From positions 1 to 44,032 of the forward strand of contig DDIK01000033.1 of NCBI GenBank assembly GCA_002338505.1: a stretch of DNA of 44,032 nt, given 5' to 3'. A program made the translations under genes and the position numbers. Positions 8,261 through 16,292 of the stretch are shown here, piece after piece. The notes beneath the pieces are model-generated. The model worked only from the letters and a program-made list of their open reading frames with translations. It had not been told where the DNA came from and made no database searches. The DNA comes from Bacteriovorax sp. UBA1852 (lineage in GTDB: Bacteria; Bdellovibrionota; Bacteriovoracia; Bacteriovoracales; Bacteriovoracaceae). Position 1 is the first letter of the stretch; each line of letters starts with the position of its first letter.

Positions 8261-9173
8261 GTCCTTTTGGAATAATCCTAAAAGGATTAATCGCATCATG
8301 ACTATAGTGATAGTGCCTTTTGATATGATCAAAATTAGTCGTCTCTTTTATAGCAGGCATTTCATAAAGCTTCTTTAAATAACGTGAGAGGTTTTTATAA
8401 TCTTTTATTCTTCGTACGTTACATTTAAAGTGAGTGAAATAAACAATATCAAATCTCAATAAAGTTGGTACAAGTCTTAGATCTGCTTCAGTGAGTGTAT
8501 CGCCTAGAAGAAAATCTCTCCCCTCTAAGATATTTTCAATCTTATCTAACTCTTTAAAAAGAGCACTAACAGCAGCATCATAAGTCTCTTGAGTCTTAGC
8601 AAAACCAGAGCGGTAAACCCCATTGTTTACATTTTCATAAATACTCTTGTTAAGTTGATCAATTTCACTTTGGTATTTCTCGGGATAGAAATCATCTGTG
8701 TTACCAGTTAATTCATTAAAACTAGAATTAAAAATTCTTATAATTTCACTAGACTCATTATTAACGATTGTTTTTTCTTTTTTATCCCAAAGAATTGGTA
8801 CCGTTACTGTTGTTGAAATATTTGGATCGGCCTTTGTATAAACTTGTCTCAAGAATTCAAAGTCAACAAAGTCATCCTTAGTGGCGCCAGCATAAGAAGG
8901 ATCAAATACCCAGCCATCATCTAACATATCAGGTGAAACTGTACTAAAGCTTATATGTTCTTCAAGTCCTTTTAATTTTCTATATATCAAAGTTCTGTGG
9001 GCCCACGGACAAGCATAAGACACATAGAGATGATACCTTCCAGACTCTGGCGGATGTCTTGTCCCCTTCTCAACTTTACCAAGAAAACTTCTTGGCACTC
9101 TATCGTAAGCACCGCTATCGTCGCTTGTTATAACGGAGGAAACAATCCACTTTCCATCTACTAATCGACCCAT
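8244..9173 (-). CDS. yqjG: Glutathionyl-hydroquinone reductase (YqjG/ECM4 family)
   Basis: This cytoplasmic Xi-class glutathione transferase reduces glutathionyl-hydroquinones to hydroquinones. The family hallmark YACPWAHR carries the catalytic Cys (C55), and the N-terminal extension with FRxxI-like segments and the C-terminal all-helical GST domain (LTEADLRLVPTLLRFD) fit the usual length of about 310-330 residues. AAGGAG lies just before the ATG. It is one of two glutathione-transferase-like genes in the window, together with yghU. The 3' end overlaps the dihydroorotase gene. A short hairpin-like repeat lies upstream at 9244-9259. Confidence 0.93.
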   Translation of the reverse strand: MGRLVDGKWIVSSVITSDDSGAYDRVPRSFLGKVEKGTRHPPESGRYHLYVSYACPWAHRTLIYRKLKGLEEHISFSTVSPDMLDDGWVFDPSYAGATKDDFVDFEFLRQVYTKADPNISTTVTVPILWDKKEKTIVNNESSEIIRIFNSSFNELTGNTDDFYPEKYQSEIDQLNKSIYENVNNGVYRSGFAKTQETYDAAVSALFKELDKIENILEGRDFLLGDTLTEADLRLVPTLLRFDIVYFTHFKCNVRRIKDYKNLSRYLKKLYEMPAIKETTNFDHIKRHYHYSHDAINPFRIIPKGPIDII

Positions 9174-9243
9174 TTGATTCTCCTTTTTTTCATATCTTAG
9201 ATGTAATCAAGAATAATTAAAAGAACATTACACAGGCTTATAC

Positions 9244-9259
9244 GTTCTAACAATAGAAC
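9244..9259. repeat. Short inverted repeat between two minus-strand genes
   Basis: GTTCTA (9244-9249), a four-base ACAA loop, then TAGAAC (9254-9259). It lies between the 3' end of the solute-binding gene and the start of yqjG. There is no T-run on the minus side, so it is not a clear intrinsic terminator for the upstream gene; an operator for yqjG is an alternative. Confidence 0.3.
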
Positions 9260-9270
9260 ATGTTTTATAT

Positions 9271-10026
9271 TTAACGAATCGGGGATTTATTGAGACCAGG
9301 GCATGACTTCGCGAGCTGTTCTCCCTTTGAAGTACGCATAAATTTATAAAAGCCTTTATCAAAATCATTGGCATGCTTTTGACTTAATTTTTTCAGTACG
9401 GGAAAGATGACATAACCACATAATTTTAAAGGAGCAATTGAACTCTTTTTAAAATGGATCAGATCTAAACTTGAAATAACCTTTTCAGCTGAAATAAAAA
9501 CGTCCGCTCGGTCTAAATTGGTGAAATTCACCATCTGCTCTTCAGTTGAGAGTTTTATTAATTCTATGTTATTTTCTTTAGCATATTCTATAAATTGCTT
9601 AGGATAGTAATAAGACTCATTTATGACGACTCTCTTTCCAATAAGATCACGCCAGCTCTTAAGGTTCATGAGCTTTGAGCGCTTATAGTAGAAATATAGA
9701 GAGTCCGTTCTAATATGATTTTTTGGATAAATAAAGTGCTTCAATCTCTCATCAGTCTTATACCAGTAAATCGAGCCATCATGACGACCAGCCTTCGCTC
9801 TTTCAAACGCTCCACTCCAAACCATAAATGTAAGCTCAATATTCTTATGAATAGATCCGTAACTCTCTTTCAGAGTTTTTGCAAGACAACCCTTGTCCTT
9901 TAAGTCTTTACCAAGGAGCTTGCCCCACTCACCTGTCGTAAAGTTAATTGGGTCAGTGCTCCCTCTCACGGAATTATTAGAGACAAATAGACTTAATAAT
10001 AATATAAAAAAGAAGTTTAAAACCAT
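9271..10026 (-). CDS. Exported solute-binding protein, family 3-like
   Basis: This 251-residue protein has a short signal peptide (FFFILLLSLFVSNNSVRGS). The mature part follows the layout of periplasmic amino-acid-type binding proteins: an early GxWxP-like region (FTTGEWGKLLG), VWSGAFERAKAGRHDGSIYW, LKSWRDLIGKRVVI and a C-terminal KGFYKFMRTSKGEQL helix. Such proteins feed ABC importers, but no permease or ATPase is adjacent, so it may be an orphan receptor. It is divergent from the dihydrouridine synthase with only 33 bases between the two starts. Confidence 0.8.
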   Translation of the reverse strand: MVLNFFFILLLSLFVSNNSVRGSTDPINFTTGEWGKLLGKDLKDKGCLAKTLKESYGSIHKNIELTFMVWSGAFERAKAGRHDGSIYWYKTDERLKHFIYPKNHIRTDSLYFYYKRSKLMNLKSWRDLIGKRVVINESYYYPKQFIEYAKENNIELIKLSTEEQMVNFTNLDRADVFISAEKVISSLDLIHFKKSSIAPLKLCGYVIFPVLKKLSQKHANDFDKGFYKFMRTSKGEQLAKSCPGLNKSPIR

Positions 10027-10059
10027 AATTAATTGTAACCAAGCCTAGGCGCCAATACA

Positions 10060-11097
10060 ATGCAAACCTTCAAATCTCTCAATGACTTTCCGATTCTCTT
10101 AGCCCCCATGGTTGGCCTAACTCATGCCGCCCTCAGAAAGTCCTTAGATCAATATTATCCAAGAACTTCCCAGGTTTTGACCCCTACAGAAATGCTTAAT
10201 TCCAGAAGAATTCCTGGGCAAGAACTGGGTCAAACCCCGCAGACTGTCTTGAATGAAAATGAACGTAATCTTCATCCCCAAATTCTTGGAAATGATGAAA
10301 AGCATATTGCCCCAACTATTCATAAACTCCATGAATGGGGCGCGAAGGCAATTGACATAAATATGGGCTGTCCTGTTAATAAGGCCTTAAAACATAATTA
10401 CGGTGTTGCCCTCATGGGTGATATGAAATATGCAGGAGAAGTCGTCAATATTGCAAAGAGAAACTCTCCAATACCAATCTCTGTTAAATTACGCGCAGGA
10501 ACTCAAGACGATAGAGACTACCTTTTAAATTTTTGTGAAAATCTTATAGAGAATGGAGCTGACTGGCTATGTCTTCACCCAAGGCTTGCTCATGAAAAGA
10601 GAAAGGGAACTGCTGATTGGTCACAAATAGCTCTCTTAAAAGATAGACTTGATGTTCCAATCATAGGAAATGGTGACATTCAGTGTTATGAAGATATCAC
10701 CGAAATGCTTTCATCAACAAATTGTGACGCGGTGATGATTGGTCGGGCCCTAACATGTAAACCTTGGCTTATAACAGAATATGCACATAAAAATGGGTAC
10801 GATTTAACACAAGAGCAACTACAATTAATTCCAAGAAATGAATATGAAGAATACCAAATCTATTGTAACTTTCTTATGGACTTTATTAGTAATTGCTTTG
10901 ATCTCTTTATAGAGAAAGAGGCCCTTAAGCGAATTAGATTCTTTGTTCGAGTCAACCATGTTTGGCTAAACTTCGGTCATTCATTTGTAAAAGGTGTGCA
11001 TAAACTCAATGATCGAAGTGAACTTATAGATTTTGTCCAAATGAAAAAAGAGAATCAATCGATTAAGATTGGAAAGAGAACAACTCTTAGGTACTGA
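10060..11097 (+). CDS. dus: tRNA dihydrouridine synthase family protein
   Basis: This FMN-dependent enzyme reduces specific uridines in tRNA to dihydrouridine. The 345-residue TIM barrel has ILLAPMVGLTHAALRK at the N-terminus, the catalytic-loop motif INMGCP (C104), VKLRAG, LCLHPR, PIIGNGDI and DAVMIGRAL, followed by a helical C-terminal tRNA-binding domain. NMGCP is closest to the DusB-type signature, but subfamily (A, B or C) cannot be fixed by eye. The gene stands at the head of a plus-strand run with the lipoprotein and peptidase genes. Confidence 0.93.
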   Translation: MQTFKSLNDFPILLAPMVGLTHAALRKSLDQYYPRTSQVLTPTEMLNSRRIPGQELGQTPQTVLNENERNLHPQILGNDEKHIAPTIHKLHEWGAKAIDINMGCPVNKALKHNYGVALMGDMKYAGEVVNIAKRNSPIPISVKLRAGTQDDRDYLLNFCENLIENGADWLCLHPRLAHEKRKGTADWSQIALLKDRLDVPIIGNGDIQCYEDITEMLSSTNCDAVMIGRALTCKPWLITEYAHKNGYDLTQEQLQLIPRNEYEEYQIYCNFLMDFISNCFDLFIEKEALKRIRFFVRVNHVWLNFGHSFVKGVHKLNDRSELIDFVQMKKENQSIKIGKRTTLRY

Positions 11098-11106
11098 GGA
11101 AGAAAT

Positions 11107-11895
11107 ATGAAAATAATCATTTCCATTATATTAAGTTGCTTGCTTGTTTCATGCTCATACAAAGGCATAGTTATCAGTAACCTTCCCTATCTTATTACAA
11201 ACCGAGTAGATAATAGGCTTGATTTAACTGGTGAGCAATTCGATCAAATGAAAGAGAATATCACTAAGTACCTGGCACAAAATAAAGCCTCGATAAGTAA
11301 TCTCAACAAAGAGTTTCAAAAGTTTGATATCAAAGAAACAAACAAGAAAGAATTTTATCAAGAAGTGAGAAAGCGCTACATAAAAATCGCTCACAACTTC
11401 GTCCCATTACTTACGAAAACCATGAGCACTTTTAATGAAGAGCAAATAAAAGAGTTCATAAGAAAAGATCACAAAAACTTAAAAAAGAGAGAAGAGAAAT
11501 TTACCAACGCCGCACCTGACTACTTTGTGGCAAGATATGAACGTTTCTTTGGTGACTTAACGCAAAAGCAGAAGTCCTATATTAAAAGTAAGTTTGATAC
11601 TCTTAGAAAGTCACAACAAAATTGGATGATGAAGAGAAACCTTTTTCACACTCAACTAAAAGTTATATTTGAATATAGTAAAGACACAAAAGAATCGGGT
11701 GACTCACTTGAACAAAAACTAACCGATGCCTTTAAGAATTATATCTATAAATCGACAAAGTATAAAGATCGAGAACTAGCCTTTAAAGTGCTAGAGGGCT
11801 TTATTCCTAGCCTCACAACGGAACAACTTGAGTTTTTTGAGCAAAATAAAGTTGAAATCAACGAATGGATTGAGATTTACGTCACTAAATACTAG
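11107..11895 (+). CDS. DUF6279-like lipoprotein
   Basis: The first 16 residues form a lipoprotein signal ending in the lipobox LVSC (C16). The mature 246 residues are almost entirely alpha-helical and highly charged. Starting RVDNRLDLTGEQFDQMKENI, they resemble the DUF6279 lipoprotein family, in which a short N-terminal segment with a conserved Asn and LDLT precedes long helices. The function of the family is unknown. GAGGAAGAA lies before the ATG, and the gene starts nine bases after the dihydrouridine synthase stop, so the two are probably co-transcribed. The start codon is secure because the lipobox is correctly spaced. Confidence 0.8.
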   Translation: MKIIISIILSCLLVSCSYKGIVISNLPYLITNRVDNRLDLTGEQFDQMKENITKYLAQNKASISNLNKEFQKFDIKETNKKEFYQEVRKRYIKIAHNFVPLLTKTMSTFNEEQIKEFIRKDHKNLKKREEKFTNAAPDYFVARYERFFGDLTQKQKSYIKSKFDTLRKSQQNWMMKRNLFHTQLKVIFEYSKDTKESGDSLEQKLTDAFKNYIYKSTKYKDRELAFKVLEGFIPSLTTEQLEFFEQNKVEINEWIEIYVTKY

Positions 11896-11927
11896 AAGCA
11901 ATAAGTCTTTGAAGCTACAATAAAGAG

Positions 11928-13070
11928 ATGAAACAATTAATTCTTGTCCCTTTTTTAACTCACACACTTGCATGGTTTCCTGCAGATTATAGTGAGTCGA
12001 GACTCAAATTTCGCAATAACTACCCAGACTATAAAAGCTATATTGTTCCAAGCAAAGTTGATAAAGACCTCACTATTGACTACGTTTATCATAAGAATGA
12101 AATAAAATCGAAGAAGCTTCTGATTATAAACACTGGAATTCATGGCCCAGAGGGATATATTGGAGGCGCTGCACTAGAGCTGTTCAAAGAGAGCTTCTAT
12201 CATAAGCTTCAAGGTCAAAACGTTGATATGCTCTTGATCCATGCCATGAATCCATATGGCTTTAAATACTCAAGACGTTTTACAGAGAATAACGTTGATT
12301 TAAACAGAAACCAAGTAATTGAGCCTTCAATTTTTAAAAAAGAAAATGAAGCGTATACAAATCTTAAGTCAATGCTCACTCCCGAAAAGAAAGTTAACAG
12401 CATAAGAGGAAGTTACTACAATATTTTCAGGAAAATAATCAGTATGCTTTTCAGCGGTACAAAATTACAAGAAATCCGAGAAGCTACAGCTAAAGGTCAA
12501 TACCATGACCAAGAAGGAATCTTTTTTGGAGGAAGTGAATTAGAGCCTAACTCGAAATTCATTCAAGATCTTTTAAAAAGAGTAACAAGAGATCGAGAAG
12601 ATATTCTCTTACTAGACTTTCATACCGGCTTAGGAGATAGATCAAAGCTTCATCTTATTCAAACGTCTTTTAAGAATGACGAGAGTAAGAAGTTCTTAGA
12701 AGATCTTTATCCAGAATCAAATGACTACCTCGTGACGACTCCAGACAGTCCTGGTTTCTATAAAGCTGACGGTGATCTACTAGACTTCTTAACACAGACT
12801 TCACCAGAAAAATCGAGAGTTATTTCTCTCGCAGCAGAGTTTGGTACTATTGGCAGAGGTGTCTTTTCTCAAATCAGTACAATAAATAGAGTCATCTTAG
12901 AAAATCAAGGTCATTTTCATGGTTATGAGAATGATAAAATTCAAGCTGATGTTCAATTATATTTTATGGATCTATTCAATCCGCGTGATTATTCATGGCA
13001 AGCTAAAGTTCTAGAAAGAACTTATAAGATGTTTAGTGGCCCAGTGATGAAATGGGCCACTAAGAAGTAA
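11928..13070 (+). CDS. DUF2817 / M14-like zinc carboxypeptidase
   Basis: The 380-residue protein shows the features of M14-fold DUF2817 metallopeptidases: NTGIHGPEGYIG with the HxxE zinc pair (about 68-71), an Arg/Asn substrate-binding segment NNVDLNRNQ (about 124-132), the third zinc ligand in LLDFHTGLG, and a C-terminal AAEFGTIG that supplies the likely catalytic Glu. A short hydrophobic N-terminus could be a weak signal peptide. The gene starts 32 bases after the lipoprotein and abuts the convergent hydrolase with no gap. Peptidoglycan or host-peptide turnover would suit a predator, but the substrate is not shown by the sequence. Confidence 0.87.
   Translation: MKQLILVPFLTHTLAWFPADYSESRLKFRNNYPDYKSYIVPSKVDKDLTIDYVYHKNEIKSKKLLIINTGIHGPEGYIGGAALELFKESFYHKLQGQNVDMLLIHAMNPYGFKYSRRFTENNVDLNRNQVIEPSIFKKENEAYTNLKSMLTPEKKVNSIRGSYYNIFRKIISMLFSGTKLQEIREATAKGQYHDQEGIFFGGSELEPNSKFIQDLLKRVTRDREDILLLDFHTGLGDRSKLHLIQTSFKNDESKKFLEDLYPESNDYLVTTPDSPGFYKADGDLLDFLTQTSPEKSRVISLAAEFGTIGRGVFSQISTINRVILENQGHFHGYENDKIQADVQLYFMDLFNPRDYSWQAKVLERTYKMFSGPVMKWATKK
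13034..13062. repeat. Strong inverted repeat inside the 3' end of the peptidase gene
   Basis: TAGTGGCCCA (13034-13043) and its exact complement TGGGCCACTA (13053-13062) flank a nine-base loop, all within the last codons of the peptidase. The following gene on the other strand ends at 13071 with no intergenic space. No T-run follows on either strand, so it is not a standard intrinsic terminator. Confidence 0.45.
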
Positions 13071-13838
13071 CTATAAACTTATCGACTCACCTGGTGCGAT
13101 CACCTTGAGTTTCTTTTTATTCTTGAGATGTGATTCAAACTCTTTAGGTGTCCCTTTAAGAATTGGAAATGTCCCAAAGTGAATTGGTGTGACCATTTTG
13201 GGATTGAGAAGATCAACAGCGTAAGCTGCTTCCTTTGGGCCCATTGTATAATTTCCACCAATTGGTAAGAAAGCAAGATCAATTTTATAGTAGCTACCAA
13301 GCATTTTCATATCACCAAAAACACCGGTATCACCTGCATGATAGAATTTTTTCCCATCAGAGAACTCAATAATAAAACCAACAGGCTCTCCGCCATAGTG
13401 AAGTTCATTATCAACCTTCACTGAAGAACTGTGCTCAGCTCTCACCATAATGACTTTGGTCTTATCACCAAATGGCATTATTTCTCCTGACTTATTAAGA
13501 GGGAAATAGCGAGACTTATCAAATTGCTTTAGGCCAATTAATACGTTTCCCATATCAGCATTCATACTAATTTTTGCTTTTGGAGATAGCTCTAAGATTT
13601 TCTTATAGTCACCAACGTGATCACCATGACCATGGGTAATAAGAACAAGGTCGATGTCTTTATAGAGTTCATCTTTCTTAAATTCTTTTGGTGTTTTTGG
13701 ATTAGAATAAATAAAAGGGTCGATAAGGATCTTCTTTCCTTCACTCGTTTTTATTAAAGTCGCCGCTTGGCCTAACCAAGTAACTTCAGTCTTTGCAAAG
13801 ACACTTAAGCATAGAAATACTGAAAGTATAATTTTCAT
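13071..13838 (-). CDS. Exported metallo-beta-lactamase-fold hydrolase (UPF0173-like)
   Basis: The 255-residue protein has a signal peptide (SVFLCLSVFAK) followed directly by the UPF0173-type start EVTWLGQAATLI and IDPF. The zinc motif THGHGDHVGD (H69, H71, D73, H74), the VRAEHSSS loop, HAGDTGVFGDM and the late IHFGTFP His complete the binuclear metal site. UPF0173 members are usually cytoplasmic, so the added signal peptide is notable. A second exported hydrolase of the same general type is at 17237-18139. An A/G-rich GGAGTTAAC leads into the ATG. Confidence 0.9.
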   Translation of the reverse strand: MKIILSVFLCLSVFAKTEVTWLGQAATLIKTSEGKKILIDPFIYSNPKTPKEFKKDELYKDIDLVLITHGHGDHVGDYKKILELSPKAKISMNADMGNVLIGLKQFDKSRYFPLNKSGEIMPFGDKTKVIMVRAEHSSSVKVDNELHYGGEPVGFIIEFSDGKKFYHAGDTGVFGDMKMLGSYYKIDLAFLPIGGNYTMGPKEAAYAVDLLNPKMVTPIHFGTFPILKGTPKEFESHLKNKKKLKVIAPGESISL

Positions 13839-13856
13839 TGTTAACTCCTTTTAAAA

Positions 13857-15197
13857 TTATAATTTTGCAAGATCAATCGCCACAAAGGGATTACCTTGTC
13901 TTTGATTTAATACCCATTTTTCACTAATACAAGCATGACCGCCACGTCCCCAGCCTTTTCCCCACGAATTGGCAGTAACAAAGCAGACACTTCCTTCGTT
14001 AAGAATTTTTGGTAACTTCACATGCCCTATAAGTAAAACAGCGTGCCCAGCAGAATGCTTATCCATAGGGCCTTTAGTAAATTTATCCTTATCAAGAATA
14101 AGTCCTTTTGTTTTATAGAAATTTGGCGTCAGCTTAAAGCTTGCGACGACCGGCTGATTATTTTTCAGATGAGCGAGTGCTTCATCAAGTGTTTTTAAGT
14201 ATGAAAACTTAGAGACTTGGAGTGCTCCTTTCTTACATGAATTCTTTAAAGGCAATTGAGTATCATTGCCTGAAACACTAGTTGCTTTATATGGACAAGA
14301 GCTTTCTAGAGGAATTGGATTTCTCTTTGTGAATTCTAAACCATGGCCAACCCATGATCCACGGTCTCGGCACGGGCTTGTACGACACTTAGGCTTTGAG
14401 GCCCAGTAAAAATACTGTTCGCTTAAATCAAGATTTTTCCCATTCTGTTTAGCAAGTATTTCTAGCGCCCTAATTCCCGCAAAAGAGCTACATGTAGGAC
14501 GACTTCCTTGATCTCTAATATCAAGACTCAAAGAAGCTGGAATGATATAGTGATCTTCAACAATGACGGTCTCTACTTCTTTTTTCTTTTCACTTTCATC
14601 AATCGGTAAAACAAGTGGAATCTTATCGAGAGACTCTCTATAAGTTTCTATATTTCCAACATACTTCTTATAATTCTCTTTCCAACTATAAAGAGTATTC
14701 TTATGATTCTTTCTCCAACCTTTATTTTTCTCTACCGTCTTTTTTAAATCGATGATTTCTCTTCTTGCTAATTCTTGCCATATCTTTTTCTTACGCTCCT
14801 GAATTGGTAAGTGAGCGTACTTTTTATCAAGCATAAGCTCTTGAGCCCTGATCTTTGCAATGGCCTCTTTATTCTTTTCTCTTTGTTGACTCACAAGCTC
14901 TGAACCACTAGTCGCCTTCTTAGGATCTAGGCCTCTCATTCTCGCGATTTTTTCACGATTCTTTTGCTTGAGCATTTCAATAATCATTTTACCTCTCTTG
15001 CCATCATTAAGAGAGATTTTCGCTTTCTTCACTTCTTCTTCAGGCTTAAGACCTTTGGTTAAAGTATAAATCTCTTCATAGAAGAGTTTTGAAAGCACAC
15101 TTTCAAGTTTAAGATGAGCACTTGAAGAGCTATCTTTAGGTTTTAAAAATTGCGCAAAGCAAAGGTTTGAGACTATGACGAATATTAAGATTTTCAT
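13857..15197 (-). CDS. Exported papain-like (C1) cysteine protease
   Basis: With the start at 15197 (MKILIFVIVSNLCFAQ) the protein is 446 residues, begins with a signal peptide, and has a roughly 200-residue charged, coiled pro-region. The C1 peptidase domain shows the oxyanion Gln and catalytic Cys in RDQGSRPTC (Q230, C236), the His in DKHSAGHAVLLIG (H385) and the Asn in TANSWGKGWG (N410), plus extra Cys pairs that suggest disulfides. An in-frame ATG at 15251 would add 18 residues; neither start has a clear ribosome-binding site, and the signal peptide favours 15197. It follows the YHYH gene on the same strand. A role in degrading prey protein is an inference. Confidence 0.87.
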   Translation of the reverse strand: MKILIFVIVSNLCFAQFLKPKDSSSSAHLKLESVLSKLFYEEIYTLTKGLKPEEEVKKAKISLNDGKRGKMIIEMLKQKNREKIARMRGLDPKKATSGSELVSQQREKNKEAIAKIRAQELMLDKKYAHLPIQERKKKIWQELARREIIDLKKTVEKNKGWRKNHKNTLYSWKENYKKYVGNIETYRESLDKIPLVLPIDESEKKKEVETVIVEDHYIIPASLSLDIRDQGSRPTCSSFAGIRALEILAKQNGKNLDLSEQYFYWASKPKCRTSPCRDRGSWVGHGLEFTKRNPIPLESSCPYKATSVSGNDTQLPLKNSCKKGALQVSKFSYLKTLDEALAHLKNNQPVVASFKLTPNFYKTKGLILDKDKFTKGPMDKHSAGHAVLLIGHVKLPKILNEGSVCFVTANSWGKGWGRGGHACISEKWVLNQRQGNPFVAIDLAKL

Positions 15198-15268
15198 GCT
15201 TAAACTTTGATATGAAACTCTTAGAAAGTACAGAAAAACATAATAGAGCATGTCACTCTGTTTATAGT

Positions 15269-16063
15269 TTAATTCTTATACATAAAGGATGCATGTGGAG
15301 TTCCTTTAAAACAACGTGGAATAAACGGAAATTCATTTGTAAGGAAATAAGCATACTTGCCATTAAATCTCATACCGTTACATTCATCTAGGTCTCCAAT
15401 CCCTTTCACAAAAGTATAGTCTGTCGTAAATGTGCCATCATAGTTACTACCATCTGATCTCTTACCTTTTTTTAGCATGTAACTAGACTTCACTTTATTC
15501 CCATCTTTTCCATAGAGAGCGTAAATAGCAAAACCATCTGCCGCCCAACCAATGATTGGCGACTCACTCCCCTCAGTTAATCCATAAATCATAAGTAAAG
15601 CTGTAGGAAGTCCATGAAAGTGATAGATTCCTTTCTTATCAACATGGGCATGGTTTTGATCAAGACCTAGATTTATATTCTTTGAAAGGGCCTCATACTC
15701 TCTACCTTTCTTAAACTTATTTGAATGGGCCATAAAAGGAATTCCTGTCATTGAAATTCCAAAGAAATTTCCCTTCCCCAATTTAGTAATTTTTTTAGAA
15801 AGTTTTGGATTAAGCGGTAACTGAAAAAAGTGCTTCTGCTCTTTAATCTCATGGGGACTATACTTATTAGGAAACTTCCCTATTTTGTGCTTGGGAAGAC
15901 CATTGGACTTAACAAATCTAAGACCATCTTTTGCGCCAAACTCAGTCTTTCCACCTTTTGGAGGATTCTCTGAAGCATCTATCAGATCAACCTTGCTCAT
16001 AGTGCTTGATAATGCAAGCGAGGTATACAAGAGAATGGCTAATATTTTTTTGAAATTATTCAT
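15269..16063 (-). CDS. Exported YHYH-domain protein
   Basis: The 264-residue protein carries a signal peptide (KKILAILLYTSLALSS). It shows the hallmarks of YHYH-domain proteins: NHAHVDKKGIYHFHGLP, GWAADGFAIYALYG, the DECNGMRFNGKYAYFLTNEFPFIPRCFKG segment in parts, and paired cysteines. The YHYH family is found in bacteria and some eukaryotes and has no established function; the His-rich motif suggests metal binding. AGGATAAC precedes the ATG. The C1 protease gene follows on the same strand, so a shared transcript is likely. A perfect 20-bp palindrome lies 16 bases upstream. Confidence 0.87.
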   Translation of the reverse strand: MNNFKKILAILLYTSLALSSTMSKVDLIDASENPPKGGKTEFGAKDGLRFVKSNGLPKHKIGKFPNKYSPHEIKEQKHFFQLPLNPKLSKKITKLGKGNFFGISMTGIPFMAHSNKFKKGREYEALSKNINLGLDQNHAHVDKKGIYHFHGLPTALLMIYGLTEGSESPIIGWAADGFAIYALYGKDGNKVKSSYMLKKGKRSDGSNYDGTFTTDYTFVKGIGDLDECNGMRFNGKYAYFLTNEFPFIPRCFKGTPHASFMYKN

Positions 16064-16078
16064 AAGTTATCCTTTTTC

Positions 16079-16098
16079 TAAATAGTAAATACTATTTA
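16079..16098. promoter_or_regulatory. Perfect 20-bp palindrome, likely operator
   Basis: TAAATAGTA (16079-16087), two A's, then the exact complement TACTATTTA (16090-16098). It lies 16 bases upstream of the YHYH start and just before a TATTTATATA stretch that could be a plus-strand -10 region. The 9+2+9 symmetry is what a dimeric helix-turn-helix repressor would bind. The repressor is unknown. Confidence 0.5.
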
Positions 16099-16110
16099 AT
16101 TATTTATATA

Positions 16111-16194
16111 GGCGGCATTTACGAGTCATCAAGGATGAAAGTCACTCTCCCAGTGCAAGAATGCGGCAGACCGAGCTTATAGCTCGGTCTTTTG
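16111..16194 (+). ncRNA. Candidate structured small RNA
   Basis: Starting after the AT-rich TATTTATATA, the plus strand can fold into GCATT/AATGC (16115-16119 with 16160-16164) closing a junction of two hairpins, TCATC-AAG-GATGA (16126-16138) and CACT-CTCCC-AGTG (16143-16155), followed at once by a 10-bp terminator stem. There is no open frame here and no plus-strand gene upstream for the terminator to serve. It does not match any riboswitch or ribozyme consensus that I recall. It could instead be a leader for the 16293 gene with an attenuator. Confidence 0.35.
16168..16194 (+). terminator. Intrinsic terminator without an annotated upstream gene
   Basis: AGACCGAGCT (16168-16177), a three-base loop, and AGCTCGGTCT (16181-16190) followed by TTTG give a 10-bp GC-rich stem with a short T-run on the plus strand. 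The minus-strand side has no T-run, so the direction is plus. It terminates either a small RNA starting near 16111 or a leader of the 16293 gene. Confidence 0.65.
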
Positions 16195-16292
16195 TCGATG
16201 CCATTTTGGTCACCATGAACCTTTCTTCGTGATTCCAAACTAACCCTATAGCTTATAAAATATATAAGGATATTAAACTAGTGAGGAATACT

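Noticed and set aside
8273..8289. Hairpin TAATCCT-AAA-AGGATTA as a terminator of the dihydroorotase gene
   Set aside because: The stem is AT-rich, lies within the coding end of the convergent reductase, and has no T-run after it.
16105..16200. c-di-GMP (GEMM) riboswitch, fluoride riboswitch or hammerhead ribozyme
   Set aside because: The stretch lacks the GCAAA elements of GEMM-I, the fluoride core and the CUGANGA/GAAA core of hammerheads. It is only kept as an unassigned structured-RNA candidate.
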